A stretch of DNA of 64,000 nucleotides from Antedon bifida (GCA_963402885.1 OY727097.1:15686001-15750000); one strand, 5' to 3'; counted from the first letter of the stretch, positions 26,024-41,100 are shown. Numbers and translations: made by a program. The notes: a model not told the origin generated them from the letters alone.

Positions 26024-26120
26024 ACGTGACAATCCATGTTTTCTAGAGGGAGATTTTTGTGAACAACCTTATGGTTTTAGAAATGTCATTCCACTGGTTG
26101 ATGATATTAATTTATTTGAG
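26024..26120 (+). CDS. Integrin beta exon: specificity-loop part of the betaI domain
   Basis: Encodes a segment with RDNPC, EQPYGFRNVIPLVDD and LFE, matching the family pattern R-NPC....C..P..Y.NVL.LT.....F. Acceptor TTTTTTAG and donor GTAAAA are good; phase is 1 in and 0 out. It is the first integrin exon that could be found. Confidence 0.8.
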
Positions 26121-29100
26121 GTAAAATACACTCTGTTGAGTCCCTAGACTTTGTTTGTATTGGCATGATGGCTATATTAAAGGCTACTGACATGGCTGAG
26201 GATTTAATGCTCTAAGCGCACATTAAAGATGTATTGTCCCTTTATCAAATTCCAAAAAAATAAAAAATAAAAGATTTCGAAAAAAAGTGGGTCATTTTGA
26301 AGTACCATAATAGTTACTAACTTTCACCAAAAATTAGTCCAAAAAAAAATCATTTAACTGAAATACAGACGTTTTTTGGTTCAAAAAATAACTTTGACTT
26401 CCAGTCAGAGTTTTCGATCAAAACATATCTCATAATGCAACGCGCTTATTTGACTACTCTGTATGCATAATCATAAAACTTCCTCGCGATCTGTGTGAAA
26501 ACACCTTCTCAACCGTGACGAGTTGTAAACAATACAAATTAGCATCATGCATAATGTATAATCATGGTTTGAAATCTTTGTTTACTTTCGCTCGCGACAA
26601 TTTTCCATACGAAATGTAATCAAATTAATTTAGCTGTTAATTACGTAAAATTGTTGTTTTTGGCTCGAATTTTCGACTTAAAGTGAATAACTTTAATATT
26701 ACTTTGATATGGCCAATTTAAATTTAGAATATTCTGACCTTCATTTTTTTGTGTTTCAAGGGACAATACATCTTTAAACACATCACTTGCTCACACAAAA
26801 CAACCCATTCATCAAATTGAAGACTTTTACTTACCAAATTTACTATTTTGTATCATGTGACATTAGTGATTTTGTTGCATTCAGTGATAACAGTGACATT
26901 CAATGGTCCCATTCAACATGCAAGTGAAAATGATGATGTCATGCGATAAGCCAAAAAATGTGAAAACCAACCAATATAGACTAAAATCTGAGCCTTGCTT
27001 TTCATAATGGACTTTGTTTAAATACCAAATTATCTTTTTTATAATTGCACATATTCTTTTTTTTTTCAGAGAACACTTAAAGATCAAACCGTTTCGATGA
27101 GTTTATATGCTAAATTAACCTGCATAATATTGATGGATCAAAAGTAGTTTATTATTTTATGTTTATATTGATTTAACTATCAATCAAAGGATGTGTCAAT
27201 ACTATTAATTTAATTTTAATGTATTAACAATTTATAATTGATTTCACTGACATACAATAGTGGGCCTACTGTGATCATACTGTTTACAATGTTTTGTTTG
27301 ATTTGTGTTTAATTTAACTGTTTCTTTTGACTAAGTTTTATAAGTTAAAAAACCTTTTTTTTTTATAGAGAAGTGATTAACTTTATCAGAACTACAAAAT
27401 TGCCTATTTAAAGTCTGTTTTTATTAAGACTTAAGTTCAATTTTCATGTTTTTTTTTTCATCTTTAACATGAATTCAAAATGAAACCCAACCAAGAGAAG
27501 GCCTTCCACACTTTTAATGATCATTTGATGTCATTGATTTTTAGGAGCAAATAGGTTGGCGTAAATATTCAAGACATTTTATTATTTATATGAGTGATGC
27601 AGGATTTCACTTCGCACTTGATGGCAAGGTTTGTAGAAAAGATATCAGGGGTAGCTGGCTCATTTGAGAGATAGCTGGCTCATTTGAGAGATAGCTGGCT
27701 CATTTGAGGGGTAGCTGGCTCATTTGAGAGATAGCTGGCTCATTTGAGGGGTAGCTGGCTCATTTGAGAGATAGCTGGCTCATTTGAGAGATATCTGGCT
27801 CATTTGAGGGGTAGCTGGCTCATTTAAGAGATAGCTGGCTCATTTGAGGGGTAGGTGGTTCATTTGAGGGGTAACTATATTATTTGAGGGGTAGCTGGCT
27901 CATTTGAGGGGTAGCTGGCTCATTTGAGAGATAGCTGGCTCATTTGAGGTGTAGCTGGCTCATTTGAGGTGTAACTATATCATTTGAGGGGTAGCTGGCT
28001 CATTTGAGGGGTAACTATAATTATTATTTGAGGGGTAGCTGGCTCATTTGAGGGGTAGCTGGCTCATTTGAGGTGTAGCTGGCTCATTTGAGGTGTAACT
28101 ATATCATTTGAGGGGAGCTGTCTCATTTGAGAGATAGCTGGCTTATTTGAGAGATAGCTGGCTCATTTGAGGTGTAGCTGGCTCATTTGAGGGTTAGCTG
28201 TACCATTTGAGGTTTTCTGGATTATTTGAGGAGTAACTGTATCATTTCAGGTTTGCTAGATTATTTGAGGGGTAGCTGTATCATTTGAGGTTTGCTGGAT
28301 TATTTGAGGGGTAGCTGGCTCATTTGAGGTGTAACTATATCATTTGAGGGGAGCTGTCTCATTTGAGGGGTAGCTGTCTCATTTGAGGGGTAACTGTATC
28401 ATTTGAGGGGTACTGTCTCATTTGAGGGGTAGCTATCTCATTTGAGGGGTAACTTTATCATTTGAGGGGTAGCTGTCTCATTTGAGGGGTAGCTGTCTCA
28501 TTTGAGGGATAGCTGGCTCATTTGAGGGGTAGCTATATTATTTGAGGGGTAGCTGGCTCATTTGAGGGGTAGCTGGCTCATTTGAGAGATAGCTGGCTCA
28601 TTTGAGGTGTAGCTGGCTCATTTGAGGTGTAACTATATCATTTGAGGGGTAGCTGGCTCATTTGAGGGGTAACTATATTATTTGAGGGGTAGCTGGCTCA
28701 TTTGAGGGGTAGCTGGCTCATTTGAGGTGTAGCTGGCTCATTTGAGGTGTAACTATATCATTTGAGGGGAGCTGTCTCATTTGAGAGATAGCTGGCTTAT
28801 TTGAGAGATAGCTGGCTCATTTGAGGTGTAGCTGGCTCATTTGAGGGTTAGCTGTACCATTTGAGGTTTTCTGGATTATTTGAGGAGTAACTGTATCATT
28901 TCAGGTTTGCTAGATTATTTGAGGGGTAGCTGTATCATTTGAGGTTTGCTGGATTATTTGAGGGGTAGCTGGCTCATTTGAGGTGTAACTATATCATTTG
29001 AGGGGAGCTGTCTCATTTGAGGGGTAGCTGTCTCATTTGAGGGGTAACTGTATCATTTGAGGGGTACTGTCTCATTTGAGGGGTAGCTATCTCATTTGAG

Positions 29101-32100
29101 GGGTAACTTTATCATTTGAGGGGTAGCTGTCTCATTTGAGGGGTAGCTGTCTCATTTGAGGGATAGCTGGCTCATTTGAGGGGTAGCTATATTATTTGAG
29201 GGGTAGCTGGCTCATTTGAGGGTTAGCTGTACCATTTGAGGTTTTCTGGATTATTTGAGGAGTAACTGTATCATTTCAGGTTTGCTAGATTATTTGAGGG
29301 GTAACTGTACCATTTGAGGAGTAGCTGTCTCATTTGAGGTTTGCTGGATTATTTGAGGGGTAGCTGACGCATTTGAAGGGTAGCTGGCTAAAATATTTAG
29401 TCATAATTTAATTATTGTAAATAATTCACTCACATTATGAGTGTGAGTTCATAACTGGAAGAAAAACAAATTGCAACCAAATGTTTTTAATTTTTCTTTT
29501 AGGTTGGCGGGCTGACCTTACCCAATGATGGTGAATGTCATTTAGATGATCAAGAATATTATACTCATTCTGTAAAAAATGTAACTAATTTTCTGATTTA
29601 CTTTTCTGATTTCATTTTTCATTGTTGTGTTACTTATGTAAATACGGACAATAGTCCAAATATGAGATTAAATTAAAACTAAGTAAAATAATAAAAACAC
29701 AATTAATTAAATTACAATAATAATAATAATACGATCAACCCTACCAACTGAACTCTCTGAAAACTGGAAACTTTCCCAAAATCAGACGTAAAAATTAATT
29801 TTACCATTAAAAACAAATTGTGAATACCAGAATTACCAGACAATTAGCCCAGCCCAAAGATTTCTGATATTGGGAGAGTTGACTGTATTATCTATTAAAA
29901 ATCCACATAATTCTATCAGAGGGGAAACAAGACAAAATGGCGCATACACTATCTGAACCCACGCTTTCTCAAATGCATATCAATTTCTTGTTATGCATTC
30001 CACTCCCTCTCTCAATACAAAGTATGATTGATATACATATTTTACATTTACTTTGTTTATTTTCAGGATTTTCCATCTTTAGGACAGCTTCATGAAAAAT
30101 TATTAGAAAGAAATGTAATTCCAATTTTTGCAGTAGCAAAATCAAAACAGCGTGATGATCCAGCTCTTTATCAGGTACTTGAATATGTTAAATCATAAAG
30201 ATAGAATACATTCTAGTATCTTGTGTTAGTTCTTTAAAATTCTTCACATGCTAGTCCTATTAGTGCATGGGTTTAGTATATCTGCTGCTGCTACTTATAT
30301 ATATTGTTCCCTGAAAAATTATGGTTGAATAGGCCATTATAATGTCATGTAATAGTTATTCCATTCCAAAAATTGGCTCGGAAAAAAATGATTTACCTAC
30401 CTGCCAACAGTACAGCATCTACCCAGATCAGCACGCCAAGAGATCAACCCTGCTCTTTTTTGAATAATGTACCAAGTTCTTTAACATGCATTGTACAAGG
30501 GGCCAGCAGGAGTATGAGGTATATTTTAATTTGTATTTCTTCATTTCAACAGGAAGTTGTAAATGAGTTTTTCCCAGGGGATCTGTGGGAACACTAGCTA
30601 GTGATTCAAGAAACATTATTGAACTTGTTCGTAGTAGTTATGATGTAAGTTTGGAGTTTTTCATAGCACCTTTATTAGGTTATATGCATGATATGCATAT
30701 AACCTCTTGATTCTGTCAGGATCTTTATTTATTTATTTATTTATTTATTCTTTCCTTAGCACTATTTTGTCCGTGAATTATCTTGGCATCAGTTTCATCT
30801 AGCTAAGTCAATTTTTCAGAGTATATTCCTTATGGCCAGGAATCGATGTGGTTATGTTTTCACGGTGCGCAATCATAAATTACGCAGTCTACGCGCGATT
30901 TAATGAAATCACGTTTGTAATCATATCTTCACAAGCATGAATCACTTTTAAACAAAATTTGGTACTCATAAATTTCAGGTCATATTTCATCATATGGCAA
31001 TATAATTACGTGCGTAGCGCATATAACGCATGCGTACGCGTGCTTAAAAGTTTTAAAATTGTCAAAATTTATTTTCGATGAAATTAGAGTACGTTTCAGG
31101 CAATTTTAAGCGTTTAAAAAATTGCCACGAGTACGCAGAAATTTGCACGCGCACTGCGCGTTAAACGTTAATGCGCACTCTTTTTGCCCGATTTCTGTTT
31201 TACAACCTTTCTTTAATAATATCATCATATTTGATTCACTTTTCAACTCGAAATTGCGTTATACAAGCACGTCAAAAGTGACAGGCTACGCACGTATAAG
31301 TTAACAAAATAGTGAAAATATGCTAAATTTTAAAATTAATATATATCGTCAGAATGCTGGGAAACACCTATTTTTTATTTCATTTTCTTGAAGTGTATGT
31401 ATCATATGTATGATTTATTATCAAATTAAGAGAACAAAAGTTGATTAAGTCATCATTAATTGCATATTGAATTAAACAAAATTAATTTCGACAATCAAAC
31501 AAATTTTGACATTTTCTTAGGCCGAAATAACAAACTTAACATTAACTTTCTTTCTTAAGAAGTTCATATATTAAAGTTAAAAGTATATAGTTTGACAGTG
31601 CATCATTTTTTTAAATTTTTAAAGATGTCATCATAGTAATAAATTATAATTCATTGCGGTATTAGTCCAGATCCCTATGTCAAAAAAAGTGCCTTCGTGT
31701 GCAGATCATGGGGAAAGTGTAAACATTGTGTTTTATGAATATTTGAATCATGCTGGTTATAAAAACCCATGTTGTCAAATTTCTAAAATTCATCTTTGAC
31801 CTCTGACCTCAATTTGAATGTTTTGACCCATTGAAAACAAAATGATCATATCTTTGCAACGCTTAGATTAAATGAAATCATTTTAGTGTCAAATTATTTG
31901 GGAGATGCATATTAATATTCGTTCTAATAGAAAAGTTTGTCCAAAAATGGCTGGAAGTATGATTTTTGGCATATTTGACCTTTGACCTACATATCATATA
32001 ACTCCGTAACTAATAGTTGGACAAACTTTAAATAGGGCTCAAATTAATCTGAAGGTATATGTTTCTATTCAGTCTAATAAGAACTTTTACAAGAAAATGA

Positions 32101-35100
32101 CCAGAAATATTTTTATTGACCTTTGACCTGTACTGGTAGTACATATTTCTATAATCTCAAAAACTATTGGCCGTAAAATGGTTGTTTTTGTGAAATGGTT
32201 CGAACAATTTACATTTATATTTTGTATAATAACAACATTTTATAGAAATGTAAAAGAATTCTATTTATGATCACTAACTTTATAATTTATTAACATCACT
32301 AGCATTTGTTATAATATTAAAATGTGTTATATTTGCTGATTTTAAGCACTTCACATGAATTTATCAGAATTATGTGTATTTAATATAAAGTTTATTTTTT
32401 TTTTATATAAAGAAAATTTAATTGTCTATCAAATAAGACTATTTTCAAATTATTATGGCTAAAACTTAATTAGATACAGGCAAAAAAGTGTATTTTTACT
32501 TGTGTGAACAGCGCCCTCAATCTTCATTTTTTCCCAAAAAAATACCACATTTTTATGTGTTTTCCTGAACTAAACAGGTTATAACTTTGTTTTAATAACT
32601 TTTTACAGTAACCTGTAATTTACATACCTCTTTTATAACGTACTAGGTAAGTTTCTGAAAAAATTGAGAAAAATATTCCGATAGCTTGATATTTTTGTTG
32701 AGGTTATTACATGATACACACAAACAAACATTTTTAATTTTGAGCTAAAAGTCCATCTTTTTGGTTTAATAAAAGCTATCTAGCAGATATTAATACACAA
32801 AATTCATATTTTATTGGATAGATATTATGGTTATCTTTCCAATAAAATATGCTGTTTGTGTAAGAATGGCTGTACAAGGTTGTTTGTACTGGACCAAAAA
32901 GATGGATTTTTAGCACAAAATCAAAATATTTTTAGCATGCACCATGTAATAACCTCAGGAAAAATATCAAGCTATAAAATATTGTTTTCATTTTATCTCA
33001 GAAACTTACTTAGTATATGGTAGAAGGTGTATGTAAGTTACACGTCACTGACAACAAATCTTTTAAAAAGTTACAACCAGCTAAGTTTATGAAACCACAT
33101 AAAAATGTGGTATTTTTTGGGAAAAAATGAAGATTGAGGGCGCTGTGCACATAAGTAAAAATACACTTTTTTGCCTGTATCTAATTAAGTTTTAGCCATA
33201 ATATTTTGAAAATAGTCTTATTTTATAGATAATTAAATTGTCTTTATATAAAAAAAAACAACTTTATATTAAATACACATATTTTCTGATAAATTCATGT
33301 GAAGTGCTTAAAATCAGCAAATATGACACATTTTAATATTATAACAAATGCTAGTGATGTTAATAAATTACAAAGTTAGTGATCATAAATAAAATTCTTT
33401 TACATTTCTATAAAATGTTGTTATTATAAAACATATAAATGTAAATTGTTCGAACCATTTCACAAAAACAACCATTTTACGGCCAATAGTTTTTGAGATT
33501 ATAGAAATGTGTACTACCAGTACAGGTCAAAGGTCAATAAAAATATTTCGGGTCATTTTCTTGTAAAAGTTCTTATTAGACTGAATAGAAACATATACCT
33601 TCAGATTAATTTGAGCCCTATTTAAAGTTTGTCCAACTATTAGTTACGGAGTTATATGATATGTAGGTCAAAGGTCAAATATGCCAAAAATCATACTTCC
33701 AGCCATTTTTGGACAAACTTTTTCATTAGAACGAATATTAATATGCATCTCCCAAATAATTTGACACTAAAATTATTTCATTTAATGTAAGCGTTGCAAA
33801 GATATGATCATTTTGTTTTCAATGGGTCAAAACATTTAAATTGAGGTCAGAGGTCAAAGATGAATTTTAGAAATTTGACAACATGGGTTTTTATAACCAG
33901 CATGATTCAAATATTCATAAAACACAATGTTTACACTTTCCCCATGATCTGCACACGAAAATACATAGGGATCTGGACTATATGTAATAATCTATCTGCA
34001 CCAAAGTGGCTACTGAATAGTAAATACACGGAGGAATCTTTCTACATATTTTAGTAAGTTGTGTATGGCTCGGTGGTCTGTGCTCGTGTCTATGGCATTC
34101 AAGGTACCGAGATCGAGCCTCACCTTGGGTAACGAAACGAAATAAGATTTTTTTTTATTATTTGTATTGTTTGTTCAATTTTATTTCTTAGTGTATAGAT
34201 TATACACATGATTTATAATGAAATCTAGATAAAAAGAAACTTATGTCTTTATTATTATGTAACAAATGTGGTTTATGACATTATGCGCAGAGGGATCTTT
34301 GATCGGATTGCAATACCGGCTATTGTATTTGCGTTAGCAAGATCCTAGCATATATTATAAATAATTAAAGATTCTGAGAAAATCAATCAATCAATATATC
34401 TTTTACAAATCAATTATCTTTATTTTAATCAATGCATATAACCTATAATTCGTCATAGTGACGAATTAAATCTAGTTTTTATTTGCGATTTTTTCCCAGT
34501 AGTAAACATTTATGCTGTTTGTGGAATAATGTTTTGGTTTATAGGCCTTTATCGAGTGTAAATAAAATTAGGCCTATACATGCCATTAGAACTTCTTGAA
34601 AAATTGCTTTTTCTACAGACTTCGATGAATAAAGTATTAATGATTTTTAATGATATTGCAATATATTTTAATTTTTTTTTGATATAGTATTTATATGCAT
34701 GTTTAATGTTTATACAAATTATATTCTAAATGTTTTTTATACAGTCAGTGCAATAGGAGACCTACTAGATAGTGATTAAGTTTGCTTTTTAGGAATCCTG
34801 TCTATGCCTGGTTTTGTGTGATGTTTTCTTTTCTTTGTCCATGTTTTTCTAATTGTATTTTTATGGAGACAAAAATAAATGAAATAAAGTTTGATGTAAA
34901 TTTAATTTAAATTAAACATTTAACTACATAAAAAGACTTAACCTCAATTAAAGTAACTTTTTTCTTGTTCAAAATTATTTTAATTCTTTAAAAAAAATCT
35001 TTCACACAGATGTGGTGTTATAATATTATTATTATTAGTTATTAATGCACACATTTTGTTTATTGCACAGGTTTTATTAGTTATTAGTATCATAATTAAT

Positions 35101-38100
35101 TAAAATAATTGTTTTTATAGAAAATTACATCTGAGATTCAACTTGTAGACACGGTGACAGCTCCTATTCATGTAACCTACTCTGCCTATTGCGATGGCGA
35201 GACATTGACGCCTAATTCGCAGAACTGTAGTAACATTCGCTTAGGAAATGTCATTAAATTTAAACTAAATGTTAGCGTTGATGAGTGTACAGCAAATCCT
35301 ATCTCGTAAGACATGTTTACATTGTTTATTACCAATCACAAGTGGAGCATTAACCTTGGTGCATGCGTTGGAAAGCTTAAAACAAATGTTTCTGCTGCCC
35401 AAGCCTGACTGACCCAATATTTGGTCAGCTTCTTTTTTTATTTGTTTAATTGTAGGAGCATTTAATGAAAAAGCACAATTAAAATTAAAAGGCAATATTA
35501 TTTTCCCAAAAATTAATCATTTTTAAATCAACACTAAGGATTGAAGTAACAAGTAAATTGAAATTGCATTTTCTCAAGAACTACTTGTCCAAAAAACTTC
35601 ATTTTTGTACAAGAGGCAAGAGTTATAATTTGTGATTTGTAATTTTAAAACATAATTTGATTTAATGTGCACCTTTTTTATGCGAGTAGTTTAAAAAACC
35701 TATTTCTTTAAAAATTCACTCGTTTGATGTTCTTGTTGCTGTTCTATTGTTAGTCAACTGAAGCTATTGTTAATTTAAAGACTTACATAGCCATTCACCA
35801 AACTCGCATACACATGCTTGTAGTGAAATTAGCCTAAATCACAAACAGCATTAAGACACACACAAATATATATACAGTATATATATTTTTCCCGGAATAA
35901 TCTTATGTAGGAGAATTTTACAGTAGGAGGAGGTATGCACTCTCGGAGTGGCTTTCTAGCTGTTATTATTATTTGAAAAATGTCCATTTACTGGATAAAT
36001 GGTATGATACAAAGTTGATTAATTTCGATTATGCAGTGGTTGAAAAAATAAGAGCTTTCTTTTAATATTAATAAGTTACAGGGTACATGATGTGCTTGAA
36101 TTTTTATCAAAATGTTTAGTTTTTCAGTTAAACCTCTCGGATTTGAAGAGAACCTAGAAGTTGTCATAATAACAAATTGTGAATGTGAATGTACCAAGTC
36201 TGTGACACCAGACAGTGAGCTATGTAGCAATGGTAATGGTTCACTGGTCTGTGGTATTTGTGAGTGTAATGAAGGCCGGTATGGAGAGGTCTGTGAATGT
36301 GATGACACTGGCTCAGACGAAACTGAAACACTTGCAGATAGTTTACCATGTCAAACGTAAGTTTTTCTAAGGTGCCATCTTTGATACTGATATTCAACTT
36401 CTTTACTTAATTCCTTTTTGGAAATGCATGATATACTGCTAACCTAGTTTACTAGTGTTTATTCGTCATACAAACATTAAAAAAATATTGCTGTTGAGTA
36501 TTTTACAATTGTTTGTTACTGTAAACTATAGAGGGCAGAAATCATAATTTTGATTTCTTATTTTCAATAACCAATCAATAAAACTTGTATGTTTAAAAAA
36601 TATTGGTCAAATCCTATTTTTATTTATTTCAATAGAAGATAAGATAAGATAAGATAAGATAACTTTTATTGATCCTCAAAAAGGAAATTCATTGCTCGTC
36701 ATATTAACAAAGAAAACACGAAGTAACTCATCTTTGGTTTGTTCAGGTCAAGGGTCATGCATATGTGGGAAATGTGTGTGTAACAAGCGACAAGTAGGTG
36801 AAATATATGATTTTATAGTTTTCTTATTGGGGCATATCAGTAGGTCAACTATTACAGTACTGTGAGTATACTATAGTGGGTCAATTAGAGGAAAAAAGAA
36901 GTTTTTTAAAATCTGTTCCTGATGATAATTGACAATTAGTAAGTGCGAAAGATTAAAAATAATGTAACCCTATAAATAGAGAATGTCACTCTCTTATATA
37001 GGGTTTGAGAGGCGGAGGCGAGACTGAAGGAGTCAATTTGTTATTTATAACTATTGTACATGTTAAGTTTCTCTATTTCTAATAATGGTCAACCACTATA
37101 CGATCACAGACACTGGTGTCGTGACCAGTTAGTTTAAAAAAATATATACAATCAATATAAATATATATTACAGTTCAATAAAAATGTTATTACCATATTA
37201 ACGTGTTTTATAATGCCAAGCTAGATTATAATCCAACCCACTAATTTTTTGCCAAATGTTGTAACCCGGATCCTGATTATATACTGGTCATATATTTTCT
37301 TGAATACGATTAATATAATATAAAATGTATTATAAATAGAGCTTTTTTTGTTATGATTAATATTGTTTTCTTTTTCAAGAATCCTTTAGAAAAAATCACA
37401 GGAAAGTTTTGCAACTGTGATAACTTCTCTTGTCGCAGAGATTCTGCTGACCTCATTTGTGGTGGTATGTTCAATTTTGTTTATATTATTTTCTTTGGAC
37501 TTGGTTGGTTAATTTAAGCTCTGCTGACAATATTAAGGATCATATCAGCATTTTTCTACTACAGTAACTAAATATCTTAAATATGATTTTAGTCTGTTTC
37601 AAATGTAGAAGCTATGAGAGTCACTGCAATAAACAGTTTGTATTATTACCCAAAAAAGATTATTAGATTATTGCATTGCATAAACAGGTTAAACAGAACA
37701 AATTAGTTTAGTTACTGCAATAAGATAATCAATCTCTGTAGAAAATTTATTATATTATTTCTCTGTGATTTTTTTTTATTGTAAATTGCCTTTGAACATC
37801 ATGAAAATGGTAGTATACAAATGGGGTATTTAATTATTATTAATTATTATGAAAATGGTTTTGAGCGTCTTGTGTATAATATACAGTATGCTCTGTGCTA
37901 TATAACATGGACTTGATAGAAATAATTTATGACTAAGCTCTGTCTACACTATCACACTTTCTGTGCCTAAATTGATGTGCCCATGGACATGATAACATCA
38001 TATCAATACCCTTTTTTTGTCAAACTAGTGTGATACTGTAGACAGAGCTTATAGGTATTTATTAACTTTGATAGGTCCATCAAAAGGAACATGCGTTTGT

Positions 38101-41100
38101 GGTCAGTGTGAATGCAAGCCAGGCTATAGTGGTCCTGATTGCAGTTGTCCAACCAGCATTGAAAACTGCCTAGCATCTACTGGAAAAGAGTGCAATGACG
38201 CTGGACACTGTGAATGTGGTGTTTGCATGTGTAATGCAACACTGGTCTACGATGGCCCAACTTGTGAGGATTGTGATGTAAGTTCATTTATGTTAAAATC
38301 TTTAGTGCATCCTCAAATTCAAATGTATGATGTCATCATCATCAGGATTGATCAAATGCCCTATTCATAGAAATATTAATAAATTATTATCCATTAGTTC
38401 AATTTTAATTATTTTCTTTCATGTAATCTGGGATCTCTTTTATACAAAGCTTCTGGTTTCTTGAGACCCGATTTCATCATTTTAACATTGTACAGTACCA
38501 TAATAATTTATACAGTACCATACTTTTTCCAATGATTTTTCTGATGATGAATAAATGTATTTGTATTATAATATACTTCTATTTTCTATGTAAAACTGTC
38601 TTAAGTTAAAGTCATGTGACACACATCTCCGAATTGTTCTATAGACGATCCGTCCCACCTATTTTGTACTTACTATAGGACAGAACCCCAATTGAACATA
38701 ATCATTTTACTGATATTTGTAGACATGTCCAGCTAAATGTGATCGCAATCGTGACTGTGTGCAATGTCTAGCTTACGGTACAGGTATATCTGAGGAAAAA
38801 TGCCAAGAGTGTCCTCAAAAAATTATACTTGTCGAGGAAGAAGAATTAATAGGTAAGAAATGTGGAAACATTTTAATTGAAAAGTAATAAACTCATTTAT
38901 TTTATTTGATTTGTCTTCAAGATTCTGTAAACCTTCTTGTTTCATTTCTTTTATTGTATTCATCCGATAAAAAAACTTTAAAAAGGATAAAACACAGATT
39001 AAAATACATTAGTACAATCCAATGTCTTGAGTTGCCACGTTGTAATTGGTGGTTCACAGTTTTTATAAACTATAAAGTATAGTAGGAGAAGCATATGACA
39101 ATTTAGGAAATGTTTCAGGTTCGTTCAGAGAAGAGTACCTTATGCATATGTTGCTTTCGCGACACATGCGTTGCGTACTACACTTCCTGTCAAAGCAAAA
39201 TCAAAATGAACAAGTATTTTAACGAAACTTTTCTCTGAAAACTACGCTGTTATGCAAATGAGCAGAAAGGAAAGCTCTTTATTAGCTATCTGTTCATGAT
39301 GTTATAAAAGTACAGTATAATCTATACTGAGTTTTAGCGGGTACTGTATAATTTATGGCATTGTAAAATATTATTATAAGGATTTTCTTAAGCACTTAAA
39401 GGAAATCTTCTGTGATCTAATCGTTTTATATACCAGCTGTTTATTATCTTGAATTATAAACAATTTGTAAAAAATAAAGATTATTTATAAGGGAAGAAGA
39501 AGGTTTATTTGGTAAGAAGTCGAAAAGTTGAAAAGTAATAAACTAATTTATTATATTTGTTTTTTATTTAATTTCATTTATATATTCATCCGTTGATTAA
39601 ATTGATTAAATAAATCCCCTATGAAGAAAACTATGCATTGCTTTCTATAAAAACCTTGTATCTCCACATAGTTTTACAGGTAGATGCTTTATATTTTGTG
39701 CTAGGTAGGTGTGTAATGAATTGGAGAATGCCAGAGATTCCAGTAAAATATAAAACTTACTAATAAATATATAAATTTCTGGTTTTATTTTTATTTTGGT
39801 AAAATGACACACAGATTCCAGTAATAATTTAACAATAGAATTCTGGTTTTAAATAATTATTTGGAATTATTTCACAATTTTTAAGAATATAATACAAGGG
39901 TTAGCCATGGCTTTGTAATAAATTTCTAGGAATCATTTACCTTAAAATAATAGTGATAAAACACACATTTTACATGGTATTTAGCCATTTTAAAAGTTGG
40001 ATGTACACCATCGTAGATTACCATACCATTATGTTTTACAAGGGTAATTATGTTTTACATTATGTAATACAAGGGTTAGCCATGATTTTGTAATAAATTT
40101 CTAGGAATCACTCTGATGTTGGTATGGAAACCAAGGAATTCACTCTGATATTGGTATAAAAACAAGGAATTCACTTTGATATTGGTACGAAAACAAGGAA
40201 TTCACTTTGATATTGGTATAAAAACAAGGAATTCACTTTGATATTGGTATAAAAACAAGGAATTCACTTTGATATTGGTATAAAAACAAGGAATTCACTT
40301 TGATATTGGTATAAAAACAAGGAATTCACTTTGATATTGGTACGAAAACCGCATATTGTACAGTACAAATCAAAACTTTGTATGAGCCACTAAATATATG
40401 TGTTCCGACAAAAAACACAACATTTTCTGCTTTCTGATTGGCTGTTGTTCTGACAACATATTGGGTTAAAAAATATGGTATATATTAAAAATATTTTATT
40501 GATGTTAATAAAATAATCTGATGGCAATCCGATTCAATTTAGAAATGATAATACTAATATTGCTGGTACAATCAATGAAACATATGTAGATTACATTAAC
40601 ATCATAAAAAATAACTATTTGAAGCATTAAAAACGTATGGTGTACATTATTGACAACGCAATGAATTATCCGAACTGTCAATTATGATTGTTCAACTCAC
40701 TAGCGTTGCGCTTTTGTAGCGATTTCTGTTTTTTAAATCATTTTTTTCTGTTAAGATTTTAATTATTTTTTTAAATTTTTTTATTTATAAATTTTATTTT
40801 TAAGTGTTATATTTTTATGTTACTTGTCTTATCAAATTATATTGTACTAAGGGTCCCTATTATGATCAGCTTTGGCTGGATGTACTACCCTTGTTAAATA
40901 TTGTTGTGAAATAAAATAAATATGGGAACCACACCTTTTGGTTAAAAAAATGTCTCTAAAGTATTCAGATTTTATGAATATTGCTTAATTTTATTTTATA
41001 TAGAACATAACCATGACTTTATGTTTGTTTAATGAAACGCATCATCATTGTACTCTACATTGTCTTAACCTTTTATTGACATATCTGGTATCTTTATAAA

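Larger units (their letters stand above)
30677..34444. mobile_element. Possible composite element bounded by AGGTTATATGCAT ends
   Basis: AGGTTATATGCAT at 30677 (itself part of a 29-bp palindrome, 30677-30705) is matched in inverted orientation by ATGCATATAACCT at 34432-34444. Between lie a TTTA microsatellite (about 30729-30752), CpG-rich non-coding sequence (30.8-31.3 kb), the large palindrome and a tRNA-like repeat. The shared 13 bp could be terminal repeats of one element or chance copies of a common short repeat. Confidence 0.3.

Noticed and set aside
27070-27144. Treating the exon at 27070 as a normal integrin exon
   Set aside because: It matches only at its start, lacks PEGG, has no in-phase donor and runs into a stop.
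21566-29386. CRISPR-like regular repeats
   Set aside because: Units are directly adjacent without unique spacers, and the genome is clearly eukaryotic.
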